Source of the DNA: Pyrenophora tritici-repentis
Taxonomy: Eukaryota; Ascomycota; Dothideomycetes; Pleosporales; Pleosporaceae
Length of the DNA stretch: 64,000 nt
NCBI RefSeq assembly: GCF_003171515.1
Contig: NC_089398.1
Span: forward strand, 1,674,001 to 1,738,000
Reading direction: 5' to 3'
In this document: piece after piece, positions 10,568-22,555 of the stretch
Layout of the letters: each line of letters opens with the position of its first letter
How positions within the stretch are numbered: the first letter of the stretch is position 1
The notes under the pieces: model-generated
What the model saw: the letters and a program-made list of their open reading frames with translations, nothing else
The model's database searches: none
What the model was told of the DNA's origin: nothing
Made by a program: the position numbers and the translations under genes

Positions 10568-11425
10568 CTAATTGCCGGTTCCGCAACATAGGCTGCAAAT
10601 ATTTGCAATGAGAGAAGAGACATGTGAAGTGTCCGCCCATTCGAAGTCAGGTGGAGCTGCATGTCTTCCTGGTAGGTAATAGTACCTATCTGTGGACTGG
10701 CGATAAAAACATGCCATGTTCCTCACTAGATTCATGACTGCATCTGCCGCAAAAGTGACGTACTTCTTGACTCTAGACTTGGCCTCCTTGGCCTCCGCCT
10801 CGTCGAGCTTCAATATGGCTCGCTTACAGGAGGTTTGAGCTAAACTATATTACTTGTTATTAACCGCTAGGTATTTGTGTTCCATTTCAGCTTTCTACAG
10901 GGCTTTCGTAGCACTGTTGGTAGTCCAGATTATGCCAGCATCTTTCGCATGTTCTCTCTCCTACATTTCTTCATACATTATGGAGATATCGAGCAGACAC
11001 ACAAGCTTGCTCAGTTGAAGGCATGCTATATGCCATGATCTCCTATCAATATAGTATTGATTTAGGCGGTACGCTTGTTTCCATGGCCCACCGCATTGCT
11101 GGAAGACTTTCCCGATAGCAGCAAAAAATTTAAGGCAAAACTCCACTTCGCAGATGGGATGATAGCCATCAGTAACAAAACCGGAAGGATGCAGCTCGTG
11201 TCCGCACGCTATTGCGGGACTTTGTTCCGGACCCGGGTTTTATCCAGCTCAGATTGAGCAAGAGCGTCATTGCCACGCCTGTAGTTGAGGAATTTTCAGT
11301 ATTCAGTGGGGGCTCGTATGAAACCTGGCTCGAAATTGTCGTAACGTTCTTCTTGCCACTTGATAAAACGTCGCACGTCCTCGTGCGAGAAGACGAGAGC
11401 CACAGGCACATGACCGACGATTGAA
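10568..11425 (-). pseudogene. Decayed gene of unknown function
   Basis: On the minus strand a coding-like frame runs from about 11146 to 10568 and is broken by stops at 10961, near 10893 and near 10845. Each reads as a C-to-T change of CAG or CAA. A second coding-like segment (11425-11170, containing VRRFIKWQEERYDNFEPGF) sits in another frame upstream. The last part is rich in Lys/Glu/Ala (KLDEAEAKEAKSRVKKY). I do not recognise the family. It may belong with the relic at 11694-12373. Confidence 0.35.
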
Positions 11426-11693
11426 CGCACCATTGGGTTGACAGTTAAGTTGAGGTTTCTACGCTAATCGTAAAACAATATAAGAGCGGTGTAACAATAC
11501 GTTACAGGGGCTAGTAAGTGAAGGAGCATGGCAAAATGTTTAAGCATTTACTGGGGGTCAAAGAGCTATACAGTGTATAATACTATTCCAATTGCACAAA
11601 TTTAGTGGAAGCCGGGACTTGTAGTGTTAGTCTGGGACTTTTAGCCGTTTAAATATAATTCAATCTTGGGTTTAGACTTATTCACCCGTCTAA

Positions 11694-12373
11694 CTACAGT
11701 TCTGCGTTGAAGGCAGACACTTCAGCATCCCGCAACATTTGGAGCTGAACGTATGGCGGGACACCTAGGTTTTTGGCAGGAATTTCCCGCCTCAACTTCT
11801 CAATGTACCAACCGACGTCTCGCTCTTCTTGCGTATCGCTCACAAACTCGAGCGATACAAGTGCTCCCTCACGTGTTGTATAGAGAATAAGAGCCTTTGC
11901 CATCCGCCATTCGTCATCGGCTTCATTCCACTCTCCACGGGACTTCTACGCCTGCATTGCCGTAAATATGCCTAAGATTTTCTCGCCGAGTGAATGGTAT
12001 CGAAGGAGGATAGGCGTACGGGGAGATGTGACTAGTGGATTGCAGGCATTCATCTGTGTTTGGAAAGCATTTTGTAGCGCCGCAGCTTCTTTTCCATCAC
12101 GTACACGAAACGTAGCGCGAACTTTGAGGTCCAGTAGCTGTTCGAAATCGTCGTACATCATACTGGTGTGAGCCATCTCCCAAAGCCTTGAGGACAGCTA
12201 TGATTTCCAGCTAAAATTTTTGGGCTTCTGCGCATGAGGCGGCACTTTTCACAACCAGGTAAAAAGTTCGTGTCTGGGTCGAAGCTCACTGACTTCTTTG
12301 GTTGAGCTAGACGGGTCTTTCTAACTGCTAATCTAGTTGCCGCAAATATCTTACCAAGTTCTAAGGTCCACAT
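11694..12373 (-). pseudogene. Decayed gene of unknown function with one RIP-type stop
   Basis: Frames 11946-12176 and 11694-11903 are the same reading frame on the minus strand, interrupted only by a TAG at 11946 that could have been CAG. Together they make about 160 codons with good coding character (FEQLLDLKVRATFRVRDG; VGWYIEKLRREIPAKNLG). An upstream frame (12158-12373) contains CEKCRLMRRSP and may be an earlier exon, though no clear intron joins them. Family unknown. Likely the 5' part of the relic at 10568-11425. Confidence 0.4.
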
Positions 12374-12812
12374 AGTAAATAAAGTGAGTGATATAAGCTT
12401 TTAATAAATTATAACGTACTCCACAAGCATGCGGCGCACTTTTGCCAAGACCCCACCAAAACCACACTCTATACGTGATGCCTCAATATAACTAAACTAA
12501 AAAAGTCTTAAAGAAAGCTAATATATAGACTGCGATTCAGGCTATTTAATAAGACGCAATACTAAAGATACAACGCGCTGCAGCGATCTTTAGCGTTCCA
12601 AAAATAATATTACGAAGGCGTCTGTCTAGGACACCTTCACGACGCGACTATATGCCTAAAATAATAGCTCTTCGTAGATCTAAAGAAGTAGCAGTTATTT
12701 AGCATACAATAAATATAGTTAACTATAGATACCTACCCTAGCTTACTAATATAGAAGATATAGCTAATTCTCTACTTACGACTTATTACCAGAAGCTACT
12801 GTAGTTAGTAAG
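12374..12812. other. RIP-like TA-rich DNA
   Basis: Dense TAG/TAA in all frames and CpA depletion. No feature recognised before the solo LTR at 12813. Confidence 0.5.
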
Positions 12813-13019
12813 TGAAAGGGGCCGGCCCTGAGGGTAATTGCCAGAAAGAATCAGATGAATTCGTTAACCTAAGATCTATAGAGGGCTATCCGGCTTCCGG
12901 ATATCTTTACCGGTAACCGATTTGTCGGGCGGGTCCTTCGTCCGGTATCGGCAGGCTCTGATGTTCTGGTCTCCGAGGCTTCCAGCCGAGTCTTATCCGA
13001 CTGGGCCTAGCCCATTACA
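12813..13019 (-). repeat. Solo LTR, family L2a (207 bp)
   Basis: Read on the minus strand it starts TGTAATGGGCTAGGCCCAG and ends GGCCCCTTTCA. It is flanked by direct repeats gtaag at 12808-12812 and 13020-13024. Its composition is nearly unmutated while the flanks are TA-rich, so it is a younger insertion. Confidence 0.85.
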
Positions 13020-13171
13020 GTAAGAGCTAGGCTGTAAACTTCGTTAAGCGTCTCCCTAAGCTTAGAGTTAAGTTTAATTAAAAGTACGACTATAAGAGAG
13101 CCCTCTACGAGAATCCTATAATCATTAGAGGCTAGTTCGAGCTTATAGAGAGTACTAAAGCTAAGTGTAGC

Positions 13172-13240
13172 TGTTAGATATTCACTCTTATCTGGAATAC
13201 TGATGAAATTGGTAATAATAATGATAACGTTAATAGTCAA
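13172..13240 (+). repeat. Truncated Copia LTR fragment
   Basis: TGTTAGATATTCACTCTTAT and the following ~50 bases match the first part of the 209-bp LTR at 15027. The rest of the LTR is missing. Confidence 0.7.
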
Positions 13241-13561
13241 CTGTTGCAAGTACGAGCTTAGGAATAATTGGGATGAGGATTATTATCTTACTATCTATGA
13301 GATGAGAGCTCGTTATATGCGAGCTCTGTTGGGTACTAGTCTATAAAGGGAAGGTGCAAGCTCGGTGTTAGAGCTCCGTCACCAAGTAAGTATGAAATAG
13401 AGCTTTACTGCGATACACCCTCTAGATTCTTGCACTTATGTTAAGAGTCTAATTAGTTAGGCTTAAAGCTTATATTATTATCGTTTACGAGCGGGGTAAC
13501 TAGAGTTTGCGATCTTAGTTATCTCCGCTAGCGTGTTTTTCGCTTCTGCTGCATACCTAGC
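13241..13561. other. RIP-like TA-rich DNA
   Basis: No gene or repeat boundary recognised between the truncated LTR and the L1 solo LTR. Confidence 0.4.
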
Positions 13562-13728
13562 TGTTACGGATCCATAGACTCGCTCGACCCATGGCCGCCA
13601 TATCAATGAGGTCCTTATCTTATCGGACTAGCGCCTTGGCGCCCACAGCATAAGTTCGGGCTCACAACGTAGATAGCTCGATAGCTTGTATCTTGTCAAA
13701 TCCAATCTTTCTTGATCGATCCCTCACA
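13562..13728 (+). repeat. Solo LTR, family L1 (167 bp)
   Basis: Same length and ends as the copy at 5361 with a handful of substitutions. Flanked by exact direct repeats ctagc at 13557-13561 and 13729-13733. Confidence 0.9.
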
Positions 13729-13733
13729 CTAGC

Positions 13734-14089
13734 TCTTGTTATTACCCCGCGATCTTAGTGTTATAAGAAACACTATAACAATTCTTGTCGCGATTACAAA
13801 CCACTTTCTATTAGCCCGTTCTCGTCTTTCTAGCTATTAGCGCTTAGTGCGTAAGCTTTTCTCTATTATAGTAGTAAGTTTCTCGTATCTAGTGCTCCCT
13901 ATTTTTAAGCTTTTTCTAATCGCGTCGTAGGGTAGGCGTAAATCTACCTATAGTAAGACCTCTAAAGAGGATACTAAATCCAAGACTCTAGCGAAGAGCG
14001 CCTAAGCTTAGTTATTAAAGCGCAAAGCTAATAAATCTGTAGAATCTCCCTAGAAACGAAAGACTAAGACCTAGCGAGTTAGTACTATT
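13734..14089. other. RIP-like TA-rich DNA
   Basis: About 350 bases between two solo LTRs, with stops in every frame. A Lys-rich coding echo near 13960-14080 on the plus strand suggests a dead transposon tail; no family assigned. Confidence 0.35.
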
Positions 14090-14094
14090 ATACC

Positions 14095-14507
14095 AGTGAT
14101 GGGCTAGACCCATGTATGCCTACTTGTAGGCTGAGAGAGAGCAGCGCAGTTATGCCTCCTACATAAATATCAACTACGCAAGCTGAATCGCATTGATTCA
14201 ACTTGTGCATGCCTTTTTGTCAGATTGTGATGGGTTATCAAAGACGGGGATAGTAGTATAATAATATGATGGGGATCGATTGTATTGTTCTGGTCTGATC
14301 TCGTGTTGTTCTGTTGTCCAACGCTGTTCGATCAGTTGGGTCGCGGTGGATTGTGCGCGCTGACTAATTTAACTGATCCACAGAATCCACAGCTCCGAAC
14401 ACCCGGATTTTGTCCACCACCCAAAATATGCCCATATTCTGACACTTTTGCGCAAAGCGTGGCGTATGTAGTCGTGCCACTAGTCTTATAGACTCACGCC
14501 CGTTACA
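14095..14507 (+). repeat. Solo LTR, family L3 (413 bp)
   Basis: Begins aGTGATGGGCTAGACCCA (the canonical first T appears as A) and ends ACGCCCGTTACA. Flanked by exact direct repeats atacc at 14090-14094 and 14508-14512. Its start resembles the ends of the L2 LTRs (TGTRATGGGCT), so these may be related families. Confidence 0.7.
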
Positions 14508-14512
14508 ATACC

Positions 14513-15021
14513 GTAGGAGGAGCGCGTTAGAGCTCGTGCTAATTGTCACGATACTACAGCTGGGTCATACTTCGGTAGGTCTTAAGGACCCCTTCGGAGA
14601 CCTATCGGCCCAAGCCAGCTACAGTCACGTGCTATAGTCGTATATATCATCTCACTGAATCCTTGATTTCTTCTTAAGGATTCGTCTTAATACAAGCCTA
14701 TACCTACATCTTAGTGCCTGTTCGAATACTCCTTACATGTAGCCTGTTACATATACGCGGGTCTTTAACGCCGCGATTACTTTTAGTAATATCTAAGAAG
14801 AGTTTAGAAGGGCCGGATTAGTTCTATTTAACCTTGACTTATTACAATAGGCCTTAATATCCGCATCTAGACTCAATTATTACTATCTATTAGTGACTCG
14901 CCCTAGTAGTTATAAACCCCTCGTAATACCCTAGAATTAGGGTTATAATTAACGCTAGTAAAGCGAAGGATCTAGACGTATATAAATAGCTCGCTGATAA
15001 GTATTACTAAGCATTTTAACT
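14513..15021. other. RIP-like TA-rich DNA
   Basis: About 500 bases without gene, repeat end or RNA that I can recognise. Confidence 0.4.
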
Positions 15022-15026
15022 ACCTT

Positions 15027-15235
15027 TGTCAGATATTCACTCTCATCTGGAATACTGATGAAATAGGTAATAATGGTGATGATGTTGATTGTTTCTTGGT
15101 TCTGTCTACGGTTGTGGGAACACCTAGGGGGTGCCAAGCCTTCCTGTGATCCGATTAGCTCTCACAGATGCCGGGTCGCGCTAGTCTAACCCAGCGTCTG
15201 TACGCTCTCATCTTCAACAGTACTATTATCTAACA
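15027..15235 (-). repeat. 3' LTR of the Copia element
   Basis: 209 bp, TG..CA ends allowing for RIP (final TCTAACA against TCTGACA in the partner). Because the element lies on the minus strand this copy is the 3' LTR. Confidence 0.88.
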
Positions 15236-18200
15236 CACCCCTTTAGCTTAGACGCTCTTTACGCTTATAAGCTAGGCACTTAGTTCTACTTAAGGCTTAC
15301 CACGAGATTTTTAAGTTTTTCTTGAATTTCTTTAAGTAGTGCTGAGTTTCTCGCCAGAATTTCTTTAGCGGAGACTAGTCCTAGTTAGTTGTTCTAGGAA
15401 TTCTAGCTATTTGTTTAGTAGTAATAGCTTAGTAAGACCGTCGGCGATTATATCAACGGTAGGCGTGTACTCTACGGAGATCTAGCCTATCGACACCTCC
15501 TGTCTAATCTAGTAGTTGTGTATATTAATATATCTAAGTTTAGTTTAAAGCTTTAAGACCTCCTTAGTAACTAGGCGAATAGTCTGTTTATTGTCGCATT
15601 AAATAGTAATACTAGGGGTGTTAAGCTAGATGTTCAGCTCCTTAAGGAGGCGGGACAGGAATAGAGCTTCCTTAGCTACTTAAGATAGGGTGAGAAGCTT
15701 AGCTTCTGTCGTTAATGTTGTAATAGTGTCTTATTTATTTACTTTCTATGCGATAAGTCTATTAAAGAGCTTAATCATGTAGCCTTATAAGCTCTTCCTA
15801 TCTAGGGTATTATTAGCAAAGGAGGCGTCGCTAGCTATCTATAGTCTAGTACCTCCTCTAAGTTATAGCGCGAGGTGTTTTATCGCTAGTAGATATAGAA
15901 GAACACGGTCGGCAGCGTTATAGTGCTCTGGTTCTAGATTAGAGAGAAAGCGGGCGAGCTGCGACGTCGCAAAGGCGATGTCTAGTTTAGTAGTTACAGC
16001 TATAAAGAGGAGTAAGCCTATCTTACGCTAGTATTTATTAATTTCTAATAGGCAGGCGAGCCTATCTCTAGGGAGTAGCTCGGCAGTCACTATTAGCGTG
16101 TCGTGTCTAATGTTAGTATGGTCGGCCAGTCTACTAATCTTATCTGCGTAGGCCGCCTACGACAGTTAGATCGTCCTTAATTTACGATCTCTAATAATCT
16201 CGACGCTAAGGAACTATTATAGGTTATTTCCCCTTATAAAGAGGTACTTCTCCTATAGGCGGGTAATTACCTACTAGGCGGATTGCTCTATATCTTTATA
16301 GTATACTAGTATAATGTCGTCCACGTAGAAGAAGATAATAATACCGCCTTTAATAAGACAGCAGGGCTCGTAAGGTACTTCTTAGAAACTAAGTTCTTTA
16401 AGAGTGCTTATAAACTCTTTCTACTAGAGGAGCGGAGATATGCGCAGTCTATATAATGCCTTGTTAAGCTTAAGTATAGTACCTAGCTTCTAATAGCTGC
16501 GTAGTACTCTTACAAATACTTCTTAGTCTATTATTACATGCACGAAGGTATTTACTACGTTGTACTATTCAAGCTCTAGGTTATACTTTACTACAGTTAT
16601 AGTTAGTATTTAGAACGATTAACTTATAAGGGTTGCTGCTTATATGTCTTACAATGTAATGTTTTACTACCAATTACCGCGGATAACTAGTTATGCCCTA
16701 TACTTAAGTAGTTAGTAATGCTTATTAAGTTTATAGGTGTATACTTATATATAATCTAGGATTTACTATCTTATTTACTTAATTTTCTTTGTAGAGATCT
16801 CTATCTGTAAGTTTATTTAATAGTAGCTTACTAGATAAGACTATTCTGCTTCCTTAAATAGTTCTCCTATTAGGTAGTTCTTAAGCTTAGTTTAGCATGT
16901 TAGCAGAGATAGTAGCTAACTACAATAGGGCTTTAAGCCTTTAGTAAGCATTTTTATAATCGTAGCCTTATCTATAGCTACTCCTTTATATTTTCTAACC
17001 TTTCTAGCTTAGATACCTACTATAAACACTGCTGCCTATAGGGTAGTCTTAGGGGTTCCTTGTTAATTCTTCTTATCTAGCGATGCTCTTGCTATTAGCC
17101 GCGCAAGTACCGCTGCGGGTAGCGGTGTTGCTAGAGGTGTTAGGTAGCTGTCCTAGATTTTCCTCCCTTAGAAGTATCCTGGCTAGTCGCCCTCGCTGTC
17201 CTAAGCGAGTAACTCCTCTAGTAGACTGTCTTCGTAGAAGGACTCTATCTCTAGTTACTACGATAGCGTTAGCAGCTCGATAGTCCTTATATATATCGCA
17301 ATTTCTTCTAGCGTACTATGCATAAGGCTATCTATTAGGTCTTTAGTCTTACCGTTAAATACTAAGTTTCCGTTAAAAACAACGTCTCTCGTGCTAATTA
17401 CTTTAGCGAGTAAGAGTATCTAAATGTGATAGATGTTTAATAATTAGTATCTAACTAGATATCTAATCTATGCCTTTAGGTTAAGGCGTTATAGGCGCGA
17501 CTTCCCTCTATAGGTGTTATTTATTATAGCGAAAGCTTTGCAGCTATATACCTTAAGATAAGTAATGTTTAGTTTTTAGAGAGATGTAACTATTCTGTTA
17601 CTAAAAGCTACTCATATAAAGAAGACTTCGTATAGTGTCTTCTAGTAATTGTTATAGTTTAGGGTTCTGTTATAGAGATAGACTGCGGCTTAAGTAATTT
17701 CTAGCTACAGTTCTTAAGAGAGATTAGCGTTAAGTCGCATTGCGCGTGCCTTCTCCTTGTTTACACCCCCTAAGCGCTCGGCTCTACTATTTTGTGCCTA
17801 TATATCTAGGGCTAAGGGCTTAACTCTAATGTCTTGTGTTGCTAGCTATCGCTTAACATCTAGCTTAATAGTTATAATCTCGTTGTTAGACTCCATAGTC
17901 TTAATAGATATATCATAATAGTTCTTTATAAATAAGAAGAAAGTTATAAGTAGCTAGATAATAGAATTAGCTATCTAGTTATTAGTAAAGTATAGGTCCT
18001 ATTAGAGCCTAAAAAACGATTTGTAATAAGCATTTAGCTCTTCTCTCTTATAATCGCCTGTGCTTTGTATATATAGAAGTTAATAGCGAGTTACTCTTTT
18101 AGGCCTTCGTCGTTAGTTCGCGGTAAGCGTCGTGTCTATCTCTTAGACTTAGCTCTTTCGCAGGAGTCGCATTATACTGTTGTTACCCCTTAAACTCGCA

Positions 18201-20116
18201 CCCCCTTAGACTACTACACGAGGTGCTTAATTACTACTAGTTTTAGGTAGCTAAGTCTCTTGTGCTATAGCATCGCTAAAGCCTTCTTTAGTCCTCTCTA
18301 CGTGCGTATTGTAATAGCTTTTATATAGATAAATGCCTAGGATAGAGGACTATACTCTAGTACCTACTAGCTAAAGGTTTCTAAGAGGTTACTAATAACT
18401 TAATTATCTAGTCCTCGTAGGTTAGTTAGGTTTAATTTAGTATCCTACTAGATTCCTCTCTACCATAGCAGTTAGAAGGATACTAGATTTTATAAAACCT
18501 CTAGGTAGATTACTATATCTCGCAGCACTAGCTTCATTATCTTATACTAGTATTATAGCGTAATGTCTGTAGTCCTGTATCCTTATATCTAAATCTTTAT
18601 ACTACTAGCCTATATATAGTCTGCTAATAATAACGGGGGGTAGTTGTATATCTAATCTAGATTATTTGTGATGTAGCACGTCGCTCCTAAATTAAGAATA
18701 AATAATTATGCGAGAGAGTACGTGTGCTTAGCTGTCCTACTTTGTGCGATAGTAGTAAGCGCAGCGTCTACGTCTATAATCTTTTAGCCTTCTAGTTATT
18801 TAATTAGTAACTAAGAAAGATCTAGGGTTAGTGTATGTAATTGCTTTAGCACTAGTGTGCGAGTATAGGGTCTACTTTATCCGTAGATTAGCCCTTAAAA
18901 CGATGAATTATATATGCGTCTAAACTTAATAAACTTGCTTATTATTTTATTAGGTTGCCACTATTTTAGGGCAGTCTCTAGGTAGAGATAAAAGTATATT
19001 CTAATGCTATAATGTTGTCTACATACTTAGTATTATACTCTAGTAGTAGTAAAAGAGTCTTATTCTAAAGATCTCTTAAGCTTAGACTTTATACTTCTAG
19101 CTTATACAATAGTATTAGGGTCTGCCCTAGTTTAGCGTTATTTACGAGGACGTCCCTAGTACGTTATTAGCGAGGTCTACCCTAGTTTTATTTTTATTAA
19201 TAGCGCGAATTTCGAACTATAAGGCGTCCCTAATAGCTCCTAGTTAGATCTACTGCTAGTAAGAGTTAATCTATATAGTCTATTATAAGCTACTATAGCT
19301 ACTTTATACATCTCTAAACTAAGGGGATAGTTTATTATTATATACTCTTAGAACCGTTTTTTATCTACTTCTAGCTTATGCCTACTGCCCTACAACTATT
19401 ATCCTAAAAATTAGTAGCCTATATAGGTGTAGTTTTATTAACAGCTACTAAGAAGTCTTTTATTATTATGCTAAGCTAGGATAGCTTAGGGACATTATAC
19501 GTCTCCGCGTAGGTTACAGCTTAGTTATACTTAGCTAGCTACGTGTCCTATTGCGCCGCGCTTCTTATAGGCCGTAAGGCCGCAAGATAGCGCTCGCGTG
19601 CTTGGTCTTTCTTAGTCTTGTTATCAACCCTAACGGTTAGTTGCAGGTTAGCAATCTACTTGCGTAATGTCTTATCTGGGAGACAGCATGTGCGTAGTAG
19701 GTATAGTAACACGCTTAATTAAATTAAGGTTATAATATATTTGAAGCTCGATTGCTCCTTTTTGTACTAGTGTTGGTCGCTCTTGTACTACTCTATCGAC
19801 ATACGATAGTACTTAAGATCTTCTTTAAATACCTTTTGCCCGCTGCTAGATAGCTCGCTTAGGCGCTCTAGTTCTCTAATGCTAGCAGCTGCTTAGTAGT
19901 TAGCGAATACTAGGATTCTAATGTCTTTTAGCTCCCGAAAGAGCTAAGTAGTAGATTTTAGGTTAATCTTATCCTTAATATTGTGCGCTACGCAACGCGC
20001 TTATAGTTGCAGCATCCACCTAGTATAGTCTAACTAGTCGCGTAAAGTCACGGTCGCGTCGCGGGTGGTAAATGTGGTCATTTTAGTAGGTAGGTAAAGG
20101 TAGTAAGACTCTTAAC
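15236..20116 (-). pseudogene. Copia gag-pol relic
   Basis: On the minus strand the segment around 16335-16310 decodes to IFFYVDD, the Copia catalytic box. The segment around 15870-15650 resembles the RNase H block DASF(A/T)DN...STT(E/K)A. The remaining protein is unreadable because nearly every CAG, CAA and TGG has become a stop. Confidence 0.8.
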
Positions 20117-20325
20117 TGTCAGATATTCACTACTATCTAGAGTACTAATGAAATAGGTAATAATAATAGTAATGTTAATTATTTCTTAGTTCTGTCTACG
20201 GTTGTAGGCACACCTAGGGGGTGCCAAGCCTTCCTGTGATCCGATTAGTTCTCACAGATGCCGGGTTGCGCTAGTCTAACCCAGCGTCTGTACGCTCTCT
20301 TCTTCAACAGTGCTATTATCTGACA
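20117..20325 (-). repeat. 5' LTR of the Copia element
   Basis: 209 bp, matching the left LTR in length and ends; it differs mainly by transitions in the first 90 bases. Confidence 0.88.
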
Positions 20326-20581
20326 ACCTTATTAAAGGCGTAGCATTCATAGTGTATAAGCTTATATTACCGTAAAAGGAGATAACTAAGCTTTAAGTTA
20401 TAAATAAGGCTACTACGCGGCGTAAATTATACAAAAAAAGCAATTTTATGTAGAAAAGTATATAATAGTAGAAGATAGCTAGCGTAAGACTACTCTATCG
20501 AAGTTTAGGGCGCGTAGTAATAAGAGAGTAAAAAGGCGGGTGCACGCTAAAGAAAGTAAACTGTTTTAAAGACGCTATAGA

Positions 20582-20787
20582 TGTAAGGGGCTACGCTCAG
20601 GGAGCTATCGCACAGGTATACTGGAGTTGTATTCGATGGGGAAGAGAACTACAAGCTATCTCGTGCTAAAGGTTATTCGGAGAGCGGCTCGGAATAACCT
20701 TTTGCCTATGGACTGTGCGGTTGGTCTGGGGGTCGTTCGGACCGAGATATCATCGTGGATTCACAAACTGGGCTCCAGCCCATCACA
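20582..20787 (-). repeat. Solo LTR, family L2b (206 bp)
   Basis: On the minus strand it begins TGTGATGGGCTGGAGCCCAG and ends GTAGCCCCTTACA. Exact direct repeats ataga flank it at 20577-20581 and 20788-20792. It shares termini with L2a but not the middle. An internal inverted pair (aaggttattc / gaataacctt, 20669-20703) forms a clear hairpin. Confidence 0.85.
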
Positions 20788-21034
20788 ATAGACGCTGTAG
20801 TTATATAGAGTATAACGTGTAAACGTGTAACTATATAGTAGAAACAGCCTCTTAATACTGTTTTATTCTCTTCTATACTATATCGTGCTAAGGTGGGATG
20901 TCATAGGCTATAATAGAGGTAGTTTTAGTGGGGTCTTAGTAGAAATGTTTCGAGAAGCGTGCTGATCCGCGAAGCATGCACTTACGTTACTTATTAGTTA
21001 GTATAGCCGTGCGATGTCCTAGTTTGCACACACC

Positions 21035-21540
21035 TAAACGCGTGGCAGAGATCAAGTGGGCGCAAGATATAGGATACGCACAGAGCAAGTGTGTTGCTAA
21101 GCGCATCTGCGTGGCAGCTGCTAAAATAAGTAGTGTTAAGCCTAGAGTGCTACGCGTTAGTCAGATCGTCGCAGATACAGTGTACGGAGTATAGAACGCG
21201 ACAGAAGCCATCCCTCTCACAATGCAATCTGCCCTCACCATCGGAGCGCTGCCCAGACTTCAGGAATCGCCCAGCTGGATGCCCGTTAATGTAGTTGCGA
21301 GAGCAGTGGCAAAGATCTCGCTCAGCGATGCAAGTGCGGGCTTCGCGCTTCAAATGATGATCCGGTGGCGAATCCTCCCATCAAGCTTGTGGATTTCTTT
21401 GCATCAAAATACGACTAGGACACGTTTGGTCCGTCGAGGAGCTATGAAACGTGTATTGCGCGGGCCTTTTCACCGTCGTTGGATAGTGCACCCGTGCTCG
21501 AGGCAAACGCCGCACAGATTTCTATGTCCTCAAAAAAACT
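21035..21540 (+). pseudogene. C-terminal relic of an NRPS-like thioester reductase
   Basis: One plus-strand frame reads AEIKWAQDIGYAQSKCVA, then RVLRVSQIVADTVYGV, a TAG at 21192 (probably former TGG), then NATEAIP, ALTIGALPRLQESPSWMPVN and VVARAVAKI. YAQSK is the Tyr-x-x-x-Lys pair of the SDR-fold reductase domain that ends fungal adenylation-reductase proteins (Lys2-like, NRPS-like). After a frameshift near 21350 the frame resumes as NPPIKLVDFFASKYD, a further TAG, and DTFGPSRSYET to a stop at 21538. Adenylation and carrier domains are absent. It marks a lost secondary-metabolite-type gene. Confidence 0.7.
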
Positions 21541-22213
21541 AAACGTGGCTATTGGACTACTACTACTATCAGTTTTGGAATCTCGTAAATGAATATATTA
21601 ATGTCATAACTTTGGGCCAACGCCCCCGTCGAACACTCGCGCTTTCCTCTCCATATCCTCCCGTTCCAGTTGCACATCGTACCGCGGCCAAGATAGAAAC
21701 GCCAAAATTAAAAGTAAATGCGTATCGAGCCGATACCATGGTGCATCCTTGTATGAAAGTAGACAATATGCTTAGTGAGGTCTGCTACTGCCATTTTTCG
21801 TCTGCCAATTACATGGAAAGAACAACATGATAGCCAGGATGATATAGCAGTGGCCTATGTAACGATTTATCAATATAATTGTCCCACTGCCACACCTCCA
21901 GTCCCCCAGCAGCGGCCAGATTACCTTGATCCGTTCCAAAATATCGCCCCAGCCCGCTAGTCTTCCGCTCATCGTCACCGTCCCACATTGACTTGACAGA
22001 AGACTTTCCTACGCTGTGTTTTTACTTGGGATCGGGATCGCAGTGGCATTGGCAATTTCCAAAATAGTCCCGAAGGGCAGTGTAACTACCGTCCTTGCTA
22101 CACTACATAACTTTTAGTTTCTTCTGTACTAACACTAAAGTTAAATTTCAAACTTACTTTATTCTCTATGCAAAGCCGAGGGCATTCCTTATGATCAGAA
22201 AGGCAGTTGCTAT
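21541..22213. other. Decayed low-identity region
   Basis: A minus-strand frame at 21772-21978 contains ILERIKVIWPLL and ILINRYIGHCYIILAIM, which loosely resemble fungal DUF6533-type integral membrane proteins, but no complete gene can be assembled. Otherwise nothing recognised. Confidence 0.3.
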
Positions 22214-22555
22214 CTATCCCCTTTTCGTCCGTATTAGCAAAGCTTGCAATGAGGTATTGGATGTACAAACCCTGAAGCCCTCCGGGGCGCTACGGCAATC
22301 ATTAGCATATGCAGCAGACACGGTGCCGATGAACGGCAATGCCATGATAATGACGTTGAGAAGACGAGCGTGCATTGTAGCGGCCTTGAAATCTGCGTGA
22401 AGACGGTGAAGTATGTAAAGTGATACAAAAAAAGCTAAGAGAGTTGCGAAGAGAGTGGTATCGATGGGCTTCCGTAAGGGCACAGCTTGATATATCTTAT
22501 AAAAGAGTTGTTCGAGAGGTTCTAGACTAGAATTGGTAAGTGCACCCGACTGCAA
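22214..22555 (-). CDS. Hypothetical two-helix membrane protein fragment
   Basis: A 113-codon frame starting with ATG has two hydrophobic segments (TLFATLLAFFVSLYILHRL near residues 34-52 and LLNVIIMALPFIGTVSAAYA near 65-84), consistent with a small membrane protein or one exon of a larger gene such as a fungal DUF6533-like protein continuing into 21772-21978. No homolog recognised and no convincing splice sites; it may be a relic. The sequence shows little RIP. Confidence 0.25.
   Translation of the reverse strand: MQSGALTNSSLEPLEQLFYKIYQAVPLRKPIDTTLFATLLAFFVSLYILHRLHADFKAATMHARLLNVIIMALPFIGTVSAAYANDCRSAPEGFRVCTSNTSLQALLIRTKRG

Larger units (their letters stand above)
15027..20325 (-). mobile_element. 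Full-length Copia retrotransposon, RIP-inactivated
   Basis: Two 209-bp LTRs (15027-15235 and 20117-20325) share ends TGTCAGATATTCAC...ATCTGACA, and the whole is flanked by exact direct repeats acctt (15022-15026 and 20326-20330). The internal 4.9 kb reads as gag-pol on the minus strand: the RNase H region is near 15650-15870, the YVDD reverse-transcriptase box near 16315, and the gag end is next to the right LTR. The order RT then RNase H with YVDD identifies Copia. Stops are everywhere, so it is dead. Confidence 0.9.
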
